Source of the DNA: Tritrichomonas musculus
Lineage: Eukaryota > Parabasalia > Tritrichomonadida > Tritrichomonadidae
Assembly (NCBI GenBank): GCA_039105265.1
Contig: JAPFFF010000005.1
Coordinates: forward strand, 5,193,501-5,257,500
Length of the DNA stretch: 64,000 nt
Reading direction: 5' to 3'
The position numbers were made by a program, and so were the translations under genes. The notes under the pieces are model-generated. The model was not told the origin of the DNA, did not search any database, and saw only the letters and a program-made list of their open reading frames with translations. How positions within the stretch are numbered: the first letter of the stretch is position 1; each line of letters opens with the position of its first letter. Shown here piece after piece: positions 16,401-25,207 of the stretch.

Positions 16401-19041
16401 TTTTTCTCAGTCAAATGTTACCGTTAAGAACACAAATAATGACGATAACACAGCCAATAATAATAACAACAACATAAACGTTGATAAGAACATGATTCCT
16501 ATTCAATCATCATCAAAACGTGCTTTTTATTATTCGATGATGTTTGTATGTGCATTCATGATTGTTCTTCAAGGCGTTTTTCTGTTTTTAGTTGGTTATG
16601 TTGCTTATCAAATGAAAACTTACGATTTGACAGTTACTTATTGGAACTTTTTCAATAAGTTGAGAATTCCTCAATATTTTGAAATATTTGATACTTTGGT
16701 TATGGCTTGTATTCTTCGTACTCATCAAACTAATGCAACTACATATCAAATTGAAAAACAACGTTGTTATGATCTGATCGAAACGACTGAATCAAGTTCG
16801 ACTTTCTTAGTTACTTCGAATGAAGATGGTGAATCAATTTTAGGTAAGTCTGAAATATTTGATGAATATTATTTGAGAACAACTTGTCTTGATGAAGCAA
16901 TAGCAAATGAGATTAGAGATAATGATGGTGGTGGTGATTTTCATTCAATTTCAAAAAAATCTGAAGCTGATTATAGTAATAAAAACGAATCAAATTTCAG
17001 TTTCATAAAAGAAGCTAAAGTCGATGATAATAATATTGATGTATTTCGTTCAACTTCAAAAAAGACTAAAGTTGATGATCCTTATGAATGGATAGATGAT
17101 CGTATTGATATGTACACTGATGAGGAGTTTGAGTGTATGTCAATGTCTAGTAAAATTTTGATTTATATTCAAATTGCTCGAGATGCGCTTCAAAAGATAG
17201 AAAGAGATACAATGACAGATTCTTTAAATGATTATATTATATCAAGAATCGCCTATCTTTATTATATCTTAAATAAATACATTTGTGCTGATATTAATAT
17301 AGGTGATTCAATTATCACTAAAATGGGAGATGATTACTTGAGCCAATCTAAGAGAAACATCATTCTTTTACTAATTGCATCTATTATTATTTCAGTCGCT
17401 TCCTTCTTCATCAATTTATATTATAAATCATTTTTAAATTCAATTTATCAAGGAGGAATCATTCTTGTTAGAAGATTGAATCCAAATGAAATGGCAGCAA
17501 ATCATCGTCTTGTTTCATTTCTGCTAAACAAAGGAATAAATAAAAAGAATTACAATAAAGAACTGAATGTTACTCAATCAATTGTACATTATTCATCAGA
17601 TATGCTTTTCTATCTCTCTAATAATGGAATTATTCTGATTACAAATCAAGCAATTTTACAAAATTTAGGTTATTCCCCAGAACAGATTGTTGGAAAGCCG
17701 ATTTATTTCCTCTTTGAAGAAGATTCAAAGAAAGAAATTCAGAAAAACATTGCTTTATTAGAAAAGAATGAGAATCAAGGAATGATCCAATTAAATATCA
17801 CTTGTTATACTGCCTCATCTGCACAAATTTACGTTTCATTAATGATGTTCCAAACGTCCTCTAAACATATTGTTATAATAATGAAGAACTTGAAAGACAT
17901 TCTTGAAAAACAGCGAATTTTGAGTGAAATGAAAAACAACTGTCTTTCTTTGTATTATAGTATTCTTCCTTCTTTTGTAGCCAAACTTAAAAACATTGAA
18001 GAAAAAGATATATCTTTCTTAGTGCCAACTGCAACGATTATCTTTGTTGATTTTGCACATTTTACTGAATTTTCACGTACATTGTCACCTGAACAATTAT
18101 TGAGTGTATTATCAAGCATCTATAGTCAATATGACGCTAAATTGCGTGAATATAAATCATTAACAAAAATTAAAATTATTGGTGATATCTTCATGTGCGC
18201 TGGTGGTTTGTTCAATAGCCAAGGAGATAAGAAAAATGACATTCCTACATCGAACTCAAATATTGGGCCGGTCATTGGTGGTATTAAAAATTCAAAACAG
18301 AAAGATTCGCCTGATTCAAAGGCTCTTTCAAAGCGTTCTAGCTTTGGAACGGGAAGCAATGCAGATATTCAAATATCGCCACTTTCATCTCGAGATAGAA
18401 TGAGCACACAGATTAATTATTCAAGTACTTTGCATGATATTCACCTAACTCTAGGAAATCCAAACCAACCAAGCAATAATATGAACAACAACATGAATAA
18501 TAGCAATTCTGTTGGTGATAATATGAACAACAACATGATGATGAACAACAATTACATCCAAAATCAAGATTTGTTAATTCGGCCTTCTTTTTCAGACGTT
18601 GAATCAGCTCTACAGTCTGAACAAATCATCTTCCAATCGTCTATTGCTAGAATGGAAAGTGATTTCATGACACCTGACGCTTCTGTGGCTTCTCAGGCGG
18701 TTAGATTCGGATTTGATACAATTGAAGTTGTTGAAGATATAAATATGAAAAATAACTTTAGTTTGGCGGTTAGAGTTGGTATTAGTACTGGCGGACCTAT
18801 CGTCGCGGGTGTTTTGGGAGACGATAGACTTGACTTTGAAATTTTTGGAAAGGAGATTTCATTCACTATGAGATTACAGAAAACTGGAATTCCAGGAAAA
18901 GTTGTTATTAGTGAATCTACATATAATCTAATTTCGAATTTACAGTATTCGTTTGAAGATAGAGATATATTCATTAAAGGAAAAGGAAATTATAGAACTC
19001 ATATCATTCAACCCTTTTTAGAAATGTCAACAATGCCTTAA
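13414..19041 (+). CDS. Multi-membrane PAS/class III nucleotidyl cyclase
   Basis: 1875 residues. About 8-10 hydrophobic helices fill residues 50-370, followed by a cytosolic-looking helical stretch. Four more helices lie near 705-730, 945-965, 1035-1065 and 1325-1350 and bracket large domains that could be extracellular sensors. A PAS domain (SDMLFYLSNNGIILITNQA, then LGYSPEQIVGKPI) spans about 1390-1505. The class III cyclase domain is about 1535-1870: metal Asp in FVDFAHFTEF and in KIIGDIFMCAGG, and the purine-contact Lys in KIKIIGD, which points to ATP rather than GTP. An Asn/Ser-rich insert of roughly 100-150 residues splits the domain. In FEIFGKEISFTMRL the transition-state Arg is kept but the usual Asn aligns with Ser, so activity may be altered. 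It probably makes cAMP in response to a surface signal. Trichomonads have a large family with this layout. Two adjacent ATGs open the frame; either could be used. Confidence 0.85.
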   Translation: MMETTGLTSDFLGVTKPSLIPSDYAGYSQFFQDDEIVLNKLDFIFFNVFDRIFYQTPFPTKIFMIVFAFMHVQALFGNTFFSNNQFYNVTVMIFLFTNPIKMGPPQFYAFGYTFFAITILIWGFFITISLIIEKQKYISSIPLGIASFLIFIINPLILNPTTYLIKRLVILILMVSSYLKSPDNAVHTNFLKYYRNEDFVHYKDMISDSDRGLLILLLVLLVIAFILQTVMTIFSFRLLSVTPYVPYHLFTGLSMKNVFYQVFLRLIIRLLESFFGFFPRWSTLILYVSNIILYLLSFYFIFLFPVIHSVANSLMIGYSLAGVVGSVLKLSYANDLDGLNDPHYVSILASYILFSFISYLIFAFSIRKKYMPLLAFNNEINIVDLPNDKRGAACNVSTTEKDEKIKQRVFEDERLQIIPYSKKIAVSFARVISRMKLLFLIKAGVENACDMFIDYTLFKFIISTFPEDRDLLRLISIIEMSFPYMRLSFQQLLPIIRVDSMKFNQRFLIYEINTLNKLTETDLSISSTKELSVARTNSLKYQDVVMNTWLLDEITISALDNVITSVKRGDKMWDYILAKYPNLIEAHKLYHQFSIECKTDFYQAASTTKQIKKIEDHKLNIKDRAFISFVRTFPVYLTHHILTPNGFLEDFNSSDAYKEEPENSENMSSLTEPTDYEAKLRFAIFRATHKSKANSSKFMEFVIYIFFVIFIVAELTLALVYYQTFTDEMENTDILRYYRHLTSNLSLTNSYILLKYATLFSKNSTVNTHSIIPFRKGHPSPVPTFEFDFFYYYNKYNITGSFFDTSEDTLDFNILTRSLQTATSFQLLYFEMKDLSENGFYDVDEITELMFYSPIEVGACYESKKILTISQDLPRTFIYHTINQITLSFDSDIDKWLTNSNSFCNIFSSFAPITGTLRDVRFQTYQVFMDTNRNKKNEILLTTLLLSLIISIVYLVIFIISNARFLKELHYFADILSSLDEEEKRNGANPILFDSSFSQSNVTVKNTNNDDNTANNNNNNINVDKNMIPIQSSSKRAFYYSMMFVCAFMIVLQGVFLFLVGYVAYQMKTYDLTVTYWNFFNKLRIPQYFEIFDTLVMACILRTHQTNATTYQIEKQRCYDLIETTESSSTFLVTSNEDGESILGKSEIFDEYYLRTTCLDEAIANEIRDNDGGGDFHSISKKSEADYSNKNESNFSFIKEAKVDDNNIDVFRSTSKKTKVDDPYEWIDDRIDMYTDEEFECMSMSSKILIYIQIARDALQKIERDTMTDSLNDYIISRIAYLYYILNKYICADINIGDSIITKMGDDYLSQSKRNIILLLIASIIISVASFFINLYYKSFLNSIYQGGIILVRRLNPNEMAANHRLVSFLLNKGINKKNYNKELNVTQSIVHYSSDMLFYLSNNGIILITNQAILQNLGYSPEQIVGKPIYFLFEEDSKKEIQKNIALLEKNENQGMIQLNITCYTASSAQIYVSLMMFQTSSKHIVIIMKNLKDILEKQRILSEMKNNCLSLYYSILPSFVAKLKNIEEKDISFLVPTATIIFVDFAHFTEFSRTLSPEQLLSVLSSIYSQYDAKLREYKSLTKIKIIGDIFMCAGGLFNSQGDKKNDIPTSNSNIGPVIGGIKNSKQKDSPDSKALSKRSSFGTGSNADIQISPLSSRDRMSTQINYSSTLHDIHLTLGNPNQPSNNMNNNMNNSNSVGDNMNNNMMMNNNYIQNQDLLIRPSFSDVESALQSEQIIFQSSIARMESDFMTPDASVASQAVRFGFDTIEVVEDINMKNNFSLAVRVGISTGGPIVAGVLGDDRLDFEIFGKEISFTMRLQKTGIPGKVVISESTYNLISNLQYSFEDRDIFIKGKGNYRTHIIQPFLEMSTMP

Positions 19042-19326
19042 TATGTTTTCTAGAAAATGTAATGTGTTATTAATAAATAAAAATTATTTTTATAAATTGT
19101 TATTTTTGATGTTTTTATTCAATATTTATAAAGAATTAATGGAATTATTGTGCAAAAAATCTTTATCATTAATAAAAATGATAAAAATTTAGGTTTTATT
19201 TTATAAAAAAATTTTTATATTATGTTTTGAATCATGTATTTTAGATTTTTATTATATTTTTATAGGAATTTGTAAAGATAATTATGGTTTTAAAATAAAA
19301 ACGAATCACGCAAAATATCAACAAAA

Positions 19327-20109
19327 ATGGATTATGATTTACCAGAAGAATTAGCTGATTATCTTCCAAAACCACGCCAGGGTTTTCAACTTTTGGGTAG
19401 TCCACCACAGCGGCCATCTAATGTTGTCGTTACTAAAAAAGTTATAGTAGGAAAGAAGCCCCAAATTACAAAGCCCACCACAAAAAAAAGTTCATTAAAT
19501 CAGAAAGTTCCCGGTGCCAGATATTCAGCTCCAAAAAGAAATGTAAATGTCCAAACCAAAAAAAATCCTAATGTTGGTACTAAAAAGGTTCAAACTGTTT
19601 ATCCAAAAAAAGGTAAGATACTTTCAAAAGTTCCAGAAAATAAATGGAAAGAAGTTCGAGCTGGACCACGGGAAGATCCAAATGTTGTTAGAACAGAAGT
19701 AGAAGAGATCCAAATATTTTTGAAATATACGAATGATTTTCGTCGTGAAAATAATCTAAATTCACTAGAATTATCAGATGAATTATCAGAAATTGCCCGT
19801 GGACATAATTATAATATGATGGAAGGAAAAACACCTGTTGGTCATGAAGGTTTTAAAGATAGAGCAAAGCAAGTCAAAAGAAAGTTTTTAAGAGTATCAG
19901 AAAATTGTGCAATGTATGTTGGACCAAGAGAACATCTTCAAACTTTATTTGAAAATCTTTGCAATTCAACTAAGCATCGTCAAAATCTTTTAGGTGAATT
20001 CAATACTATTGGTATGTCGATTGGGAAAAATTCAGAAAATATGTGGTATGTCACTCAATTTTTCGCATTATTTCCAGAGAAGCAAGAAAAAAAAGATGAT
20101 GATGAGTAA
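19327..20109 (+). CDS. CAP/SCP-domain protein (PR-1 fold)
   Basis: 260 residues. The C-terminal half, about 118-250, is a CAP domain: FLKYTNDFRRENNLNSLEL at its start, EIARGHNYNM with the first His, GHEGFKDRAKQV, then SENCAM and WYVTQFFALFP at its end, matching the family's HNxxR, GENxA and QxxW elements in loose form. The first 115 residues are basic, Pro/Lys/Thr-rich and probably disordered (QKVPGARYSAPKR). There is no signal peptide, unlike most eukaryotic CAP proteins, so an intracellular role or a non-classical route is possible. CAP domains bind sterols or lipids or act in host interaction in other organisms; nothing in the sequence decides the role here. The leader contains TCACG 24 bases before the ATG. 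The gene follows the cyclase on the same strand after a 285-bp AT-rich gap. Confidence 0.8.
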   Translation: MDYDLPEELADYLPKPRQGFQLLGSPPQRPSNVVVTKKVIVGKKPQITKPTTKKSSLNQKVPGARYSAPKRNVNVQTKKNPNVGTKKVQTVYPKKGKILSKVPENKWKEVRAGPREDPNVVRTEVEEIQIFLKYTNDFRRENNLNSLELSDELSEIARGHNYNMMEGKTPVGHEGFKDRAKQVKRKFLRVSENCAMYVGPREHLQTLFENLCNSTKHRQNLLGEFNTIGMSIGKNSENMWYVTQFFALFPEKQEKKDDDE

Positions 20110-20374
20110 TTCTAATGTTAATTATCTTATTGTGTGTAAATTTTGTACTCTGCGTATATGTATTTTATATTTAAAGAATCAATGAATAAGATTTTTTATT
20201 TATAAATATTATAAGTAAATAGTTATTTACTTTCTATAAAAAATATACGTATCAATTAGCTGTTTATATATGATCACGTATATAATTTTTTGTTATATGA
20301 ATATCAATGTCATATGAGATATCTATTAGTAAGTGTCCACCATAGATAGTAGTTTATAATTTATAATAAAATAC

Positions 20375-20690
20375 TTAATGATACCGAATAACAGAAATTG
20401 GAAGAGCTTCTTCTGCATAAAAGATATCATTTCCTCTATTGAAGATATCAACTTCATTTCTCTCAACTTCTTTCATTAAATACATAAATTTTGCTCCATT
20501 AAAATGCATCCATTGCTTCCAAAATCAAGTTAATAACTCCTCTTATAAATTTATTTTTTTAATCTCTTTTGCATTTCTAAGAAATTTTTTTTTTTGCTTT
20601 CATTCTAGTTCATGCCAAGCAACTGCCAATTCATATTCGATATCTTCAAATTGTTTTCTGTATCTCTTTTGGTACTCTATTTCAAAAAAA
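20375..20690 (-). pseudogene. Decayed coding relic, family unknown
   Basis: On the minus strand two good coding stretches lie in different frames, separated by stops: YRKQFEDIEYELAVAWHELE (about 20672-20613) and, downstream, NGAKFMYLMKEVER running into another frame that reads VDIFNRGNDIFYAEEALPIS and ends IRYH plus stop at 20375-20377. Amino acid usage is protein-like, unlike the surrounding AT-rich spacer. I count at least two in-frame stops and one or two frame changes, so this looks like a dead host gene fragment. A poly-T run on the plus strand (20587-20596) and poly-A (20683-20703) interrupt it. I do not recognise the family. A plus-strand ORF over the same bases is an artefact. Confidence 0.4.
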
Positions 20691-20771
20691 AAAAAAAAAA
20701 AAAATAATAATACATAATTTTTAAAAGATAAAAAAAAACAAGAGATAAAAGGAAATGTTAAGCATTTCACC

Positions 20772-22775
20772 TCAAAAATTCAAGTTAATATCATTTCCTG
20801 CATCTACTTCTGCCAAAGGAGCTCTTAAGTTGAAATCGTTTTCAGCCCGATAATTATGAATTTCAATCCTAGACTTTTGAATGACGAACAAGATAGTGAT
20901 TATGTGCAAGTAAATCGGAATCAGCACGATCAAAGGGCTCAATAAAGCACTCAAAAAGCCGAACCACTCAACAAGTTCTGATATTGTGTAGAGCCAGCCA
21001 GCAGCAAAAGCAATGTAGACTGCGACATCGAAGTAAAAAACTTTAAAGATGCTTTTTGTCGTTTCAACTGACGAAAGAAGCAGAAGAATCGGAAACAAAA
21101 CAAAAGTTATAAAAAGTGTAGCAAACTTCATTCCAAAAAACATGTAAATATTCTTTCCCATTGAAATGTAGCCCCAGATCCACAAAACTGAAACTTCGTT
21201 CTCGATGCTGAAGAAAGAAATTGGCAAGAAAAGGATGTAAAGAGTTGCAGCAAACAAAGAATACTTGAGAAGCAAGCTTGATTGTTGTGCATTTGCTTTG
21301 ACGATCAAAAAGCCGCCAAAAATTGCAAAGAGCCAATGTGACTGTTCGCCTTTGTAGTAAACCCATCTGTTGAAGGCATCGTTGACGTTGAGAAAGTCAA
21401 CTGGCATTGTGAGAATGAAGGCGAAAATGTAAAAAATAATAAAAATGAAAATCCAGCCAACACTCGCATCGCTTGAATAAGGAATCTCGGTGAAGCCGAT
21501 GGCTGTCTTTGAGTCAGCAAAATTAACAGAGCCTGTCCAATCACCTGTGACTGAAATCGAATGGACATTGTTGTCCATTGATGGAATTGGCAGTGAACAA
21601 AGTTGTGCATTTTTTTCAATGAAAGTGCATGCTAACTTGCCATTGACAGCACCACTTGCAACAAGATTGAGGTTTTTTTTATCAGTAAAAACAAGAACAC
21701 GTAGTTCACTAATTGGATCGCTTGAATTTGAAAGTTTCCGTTCTGATTGTAATGATTTGGAATCAAATCCTTCGTTATCAAAGAAGCTATCAAGTCCACT
21801 GGATTGTTTTACTGGAACTGGACTTGTTATGGCTCCGTATGGCTTCTTTGAAAGATCGATTTGATGATAGGCTGCTCTATGATTATCAAATGTAACAAGG
21901 CCAACTTCATTATTTCTAAATAATGGTGTGGCAACAACTTCAAGAGTATCGCCATGATGCATAAATTGCGGTTTTTTGGGATGTAAATGACCTGATAAAA
22001 AGAAGCGAACGTTTTTTGATTGTGTGAGAATTTCGTTAATGGTAACATCTGATGCTGTTGCATATGTTGGATACCATAATAGTGCTGGATGATGTGCGTT
22101 GAGTATTACAAAACGAGATGTAGCGTTTTTGAGAATGCTCTTGAGCTCATCTCTGAATTCTTCTGTTGGTGAAGCCCATTGAAGCATATCATTTGGAGGA
22201 GTAGGAAATTCATAAGGATTGATCGATACAATGGTAAGTTCTGATGGATCTGGTGAAAATTTTTGAATATGAAAATGATAATTTGATGAATTGTAAAGAC
22301 GATTGTTTGCATGATGAATTGGAGAACTAAACTTCTTGATGTTGAAAAGGTCGTGATTTCCTGCAGCCTCGATTAATTTTTCAGAATTTTTGAGATTTAA
22401 AGAAGAGATTAGTTGATCGTATAATATCCAATCATTTTCCTCCATTTTTACATATTCACGAAATTTTGAATTCCGCGAATTATCGGTTATATCTCCAGAC
22501 ATAATTATGTACTGAGGATTAATATTATCTATAGCAGTTTTGAGGCGATTGTATATATTATTGTATGAATTTGGTCTTACTGAACTTATATGAAGATCTG
22601 AAACATGAAGAAGCCAATATGGCTTTGATGAACTGTTCCATATTTGATCGTTATCTGAGAAAAAAAAGTCTTTTGTGGTTATTGCGATTTTAAATGGAAT
22701 TATTATGATGTAAAGTAAACAAAGTAACAAAATCCATACATATTGCGAAAGTAAATAAGGTATTAACTTAAGCAT
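20772..22775 (-). CDS. TMEM62-like membrane metallophosphoesterase
   Basis: 667 residues. An N-terminal hydrophobic anchor (about 9-33) is followed by a calcineurin-like phosphoesterase domain with all core motifs: D60 and H62 in HVSDLHIS, MSGDITDN, AAGNHDLF, LNAHHPALLW and SGHLHPKK. These bind a two-metal centre. After roughly residue 370 comes a beta-rich segment, then about six transmembrane helices (430-640). This order matches eukaryotic TMEM62, whose substrate is not established; a luminal hydrolase of the endomembrane system is a reasonable inference. The start ATG lies 74 bases from the start of the divergent gene at 22850, so the two share one very short promoter region. The last residues (RAENDFNLRAPLAEVDAG) form a hydrophilic tail. 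Confidence 0.85.
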   Translation of the reverse strand: MLKLIPYLLSQYVWILLLCLLYIIIIPFKIAITTKDFFFSDNDQIWNSSSKPYWLLHVSDLHISSVRPNSYNNIYNRLKTAIDNINPQYIIMSGDITDNSRNSKFREYVKMEENDWILYDQLISSLNLKNSEKLIEAAGNHDLFNIKKFSSPIHHANNRLYNSSNYHFHIQKFSPDPSELTIVSINPYEFPTPPNDMLQWASPTEEFRDELKSILKNATSRFVILNAHHPALLWYPTYATASDVTINEILTQSKNVRFFLSGHLHPKKPQFMHHGDTLEVVATPLFRNNEVGLVTFDNHRAAYHQIDLSKKPYGAITSPVPVKQSSGLDSFFDNEGFDSKSLQSERKLSNSSDPISELRVLVFTDKKNLNLVASGAVNGKLACTFIEKNAQLCSLPIPSMDNNVHSISVTGDWTGSVNFADSKTAIGFTEIPYSSDASVGWIFIFIIFYIFAFILTMPVDFLNVNDAFNRWVYYKGEQSHWLFAIFGGFLIVKANAQQSSLLLKYSLFAATLYILFLPISFFSIENEVSVLWIWGYISMGKNIYMFFGMKFATLFITFVLFPILLLLSSVETTKSIFKVFYFDVAVYIAFAAGWLYTISELVEWFGFLSALLSPLIVLIPIYLHIITILFVIQKSRIEIHNYRAENDFNLRAPLAEVDAGNDINLNF

Positions 22776-22814
22776 ATTAATATATTTTATCGACTATTTA
22801 TATCCTCAATTTTT

Positions 22815-22838
22815 CAATGATTTGTAAATTTTCATTCA
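22815..22838. promoter_or_regulatory. Back-to-back initiator motifs of a divergent gene pair
   Basis: The 74-bp gap between the two start codons holds TCATT at 22832-22836 (plus, A 16 bases before the ATG at 22850) and TCATT on the minus strand (22816-22820, A 43 bases before the ATG at 22775). Both fit the trichomonad Inr TCA(Py)(T/A). Function is inferred. Confidence 0.5.
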
Positions 22839-22849
22839 ATTTTTTTTAA

Positions 22850-23341
22850 ATGTTATTTATACTTCTAAGCGCTTTTTGTCTTTCTGAAAAAGATCAATGC
22901 CCTCCTGGAACAGAATATTTCTTTGATCAAGAAATTGAAAAGCAAATTCCTGAATCTGGATGGTACTATTTTTATACATCTCATCAATTAAGAAAAAAGC
23001 CTTTAGTGTATGCTATTAGATCTGAGAAACCAATTACACTCTACTTAAACCAACATTCATCATGCCCAGATGAAAAAGATCCTCCACACGCTCAAATTCC
23101 AGGTGACAATGTTTTAACTCGAGTAAATATTCCAGTTGAATCAGAACTTAAAATTGTTGTTAACGGAGTTAAAGGAACTCCTGGATCATATTTCAAACTT
23201 TCATTAGAAGGACAGCATAAGAAAAAGAAGAAGTTCCCAATTGGATTAAAGTTAACACTCATTTTCTTCGGAATGCTCACTGTCACACTCATTTATTTCT
23301 GTTATTGTGTGATTCCACCAAAGAAAGAAAAGGTCGAATAA
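22850..23341 (+). CDS. Small type I membrane protein, function unknown
   Basis: 163 residues. The start LFILLSAFCLS is a short signal peptide, probably cut near residue 12-14. An ectodomain of about 115 residues follows, with two Cys (DQCPPGTEYFF and HSSCPDEKDP) and the look of a small beta-sandwich (YYFYTSHQL, PLVYAIRSEKPITLYL). A basic run, KKKKK, precedes one transmembrane helix near 131-153 and a short cytosolic tail KKEKVE. The first part resembles adhesion-like or p24/GOLD-like small luminal domains only in general shape; I cannot assign a family. Coding quality is good and the start has a TCATT motif 16 bases upstream. It shares its upstream region with the TMEM62-like gene and its 3' end faces the mannosyltransferase gene. 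Confidence 0.75.
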   Translation: MLFILLSAFCLSEKDQCPPGTEYFFDQEIEKQIPESGWYYFYTSHQLRKKPLVYAIRSEKPITLYLNQHSSCPDEKDPPHAQIPGDNVLTRVNIPVESELKIVVNGVKGTPGSYFKLSLEGQHKKKKKFPIGLKLTLIFFGMLTVTLIYFCYCVIPPKKEKVE

Positions 23342-23674
23342 TTAATTTCTTAATAAACAATATATTAGTAAAAAAAAGTTAAAAAATAAAATTTAAAGTA
23401 ATTTGTAATCAAGAACTTTCATTGAAATTATTTAAAGAATATGTGTATCTAATCTAAAGAACTATATCGACAAAGATTGAAATTAATAGCATTGTATTTC
23501 CAGATTCTTTTAGTTTGCAGGTTTATCAATTCGTTAAAAAAAAGTGAAGAAGTATTAAAAAGATAAATAATTTTATATAAAAATAATCAATCAAGAAACA
23601 ATTTTTCATAATTCAATTTAAAGATTCGAAGAGAGAAAACAAAAACATAAAAAAAGAATAAAGAATAAATGTAT
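23342..23674. other. AT-rich spacer between converging genes
   Basis: 333 bp between two 3' ends. It has A/T runs only and no gene or repeat was seen. Poly(A) signals of both genes should lie here. Confidence 0.6.
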
Positions 23675-25207
23675 TCATGGCCATTTTCTATTCCAAACAA
23701 GGAAATAGAAATCAGGAGTTGTAAGTCCATAAGCCCAAGGATTCCATTTAACGTATCCAAAAGCGGCCATCGACACGAACAATAGATAACAGTATCCTCT
23801 GCAGACTGGAGGCAGCCATCTTTCTATCAGCAAGTTCAGGTTATAGATACCAAACAGCAATGGAATTGCATAATGATAAATGAAAACGTCTCTTGGAATC
23901 AGCATGAAAGGCATATATGAAAGTAGGTAGCCAAAAAGCATGGATGATTCCTCGCTTTGAAAATCAAATAATAATAAGGAACGAATTAAATTAATGACAA
24001 TTGAAAAGAAAACTGGCCACCAAAGCAAAACGTTTCCCATGCAAATGATATGTTTTCCTTCATTTGTCCAAAAGAGAAGCCATTTTCCAGTTGCAAGTGG
24101 CCATGTATACCATGGTGATGAATAAGGATGGCGATGGCCAATACGCATGTTTCCACGATGCATGTATATAATTAATGATATAATGCGATATAGCATTGAT
24201 GGTGCATTTGCTCTTTGGCGCCAATTTGGATTTTTCATGTTAACAAGACCTTTTCTGACACATTCTGGCATATCAACACGATTTTCTGGTTCATAAGGCA
24301 AAATTGTTAAATGAATCCAAAAGCAAGTGATATGAATAATGATAACAATGAAGGTTAAAATGCAGCATCGAATGGCTGATGAAGTCAAATTGCGAAGGTT
24401 ATTTTTCTTAAAAAGTGAAGTAATACTGGTAATGTCGAATTGTCGAATGAATGCGAGAAGAACAATACCACCAGATGTGTATTTACATGATGCAACACAG
24501 CCGAGACAAAATCCCTCAAACATAAAAGTAAAAAGAGTATAATATCGTTCATGTAAAAATATTGATAAAATTGCTAAACATGAAAAAAAGTGTAGAATTC
24601 CATCACTTAGAATATGTCTTGCTTCAACTATGAGCATACAATCAAACATGACCATAAAGGCAGCGATTGCAGCAGCGAAATGTCGAGCATTCATTACTCT
24701 CATGATTAAGTATGAAAGTGGAACGCATAATGCACCAAAAAACGCTGGAGTCAGACGAAGTGCAACAAAAATCATCGAAGGGTATTTTGATGTTGGTTCG
24801 ATTTTAGCAAAATTATACTCTGCTTTATAACCTGCCGCTTTTGCGACGCCAGCCATAATTAGTTTTGAAAGTGGTGGATGAATATCATGAAAATATTGTC
24901 CTCGTATATACCAATTCGTAAAATTGCCAAAGTGTACTTCATCAAATACAACAGTTTGTGGAAATTGAATTCTAAAAACGCGAGACATCATACCAACTGC
25001 CATAAAAAATACAACTGCAACAGCATCAGTTGTATCAAGTACGAGTTTTTTTGTTGGTGTTCGTTTTGGAAATATAAATCGATATAAATCTGATATTGAT
25101 GAAATTCCAAAAAATGAATGACGTGATCTCTGTATTAATTCAAATGGACTTGGAGTAATCGCCCCAGCCCCTGAGCTATCATCTGATTTGACTGAGGACG
25201 AAGACAT
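23675..25207 (-). CDS. PMT-type dolichyl-phosphate-mannose protein O-mannosyltransferase (GT39), no MIR domain
   Basis: 510 residues with about 9-11 transmembrane helices. The first luminal loop has the GT39 signature FDEVHFGNFTNWYIRGQYF (acidic DE pair near residue 86) and FHDIHPPLSKLIMAGVAKAAGY, including the HPPL motif. Further on are HILSDGILHFFSCL, TSGGIVLLAFIRQ and the C-terminal WYTWPLATGKWLLFW plus a pair of Tyr/His-rich helices (MLIPRDVFIYHYAIPLLFG). PMTs transfer mannose from dolichyl-phosphate-mannose to Ser/Thr in the ER lumen. Yeast and animal PMTs are 700-900 residues because a MIR domain is inserted in the long luminal loop; here the loop goes from VDMPECVRKG to the SPWYTWP region in under 70 residues, so MIR is absent, as in many bacterial PMTs. 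The start is the ATG at 25205-25207 (MSSSSVKSDD), an acidic/Ser cytosolic tail. Confidence 0.85.
   Translation of the reverse strand: MSSSSVKSDDSSGAGAITPSPFELIQRSRHSFFGISSISDLYRFIFPKRTPTKKLVLDTTDAVAVVFFMAVGMMSRVFRIQFPQTVVFDEVHFGNFTNWYIRGQYFHDIHPPLSKLIMAGVAKAAGYKAEYNFAKIEPTSKYPSMIFVALRLTPAFFGALCVPLSYLIMRVMNARHFAAAIAAFMVMFDCMLIVEARHILSDGILHFFSCLAILSIFLHERYYTLFTFMFEGFCLGCVASCKYTSGGIVLLAFIRQFDITSITSLFKKNNLRNLTSSAIRCCILTFIVIIIHITCFWIHLTILPYEPENRVDMPECVRKGLVNMKNPNWRQRANAPSMLYRIISLIIYMHRGNMRIGHRHPYSSPWYTWPLATGKWLLFWTNEGKHIICMGNVLLWWPVFFSIVINLIRSLLLFDFQSEESSMLFGYLLSYMPFMLIPRDVFIYHYAIPLLFGIYNLNLLIERWLPPVCRGYCYLLFVSMAAFGYVKWNPWAYGLTTPDFYFLVWNRKWP

Noticed and set aside
20439-20717. 92-codon plus-strand ORF
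   Set aside because: Ends in a Lys run from poly-A and opposes better protein-like text on the minus strand.
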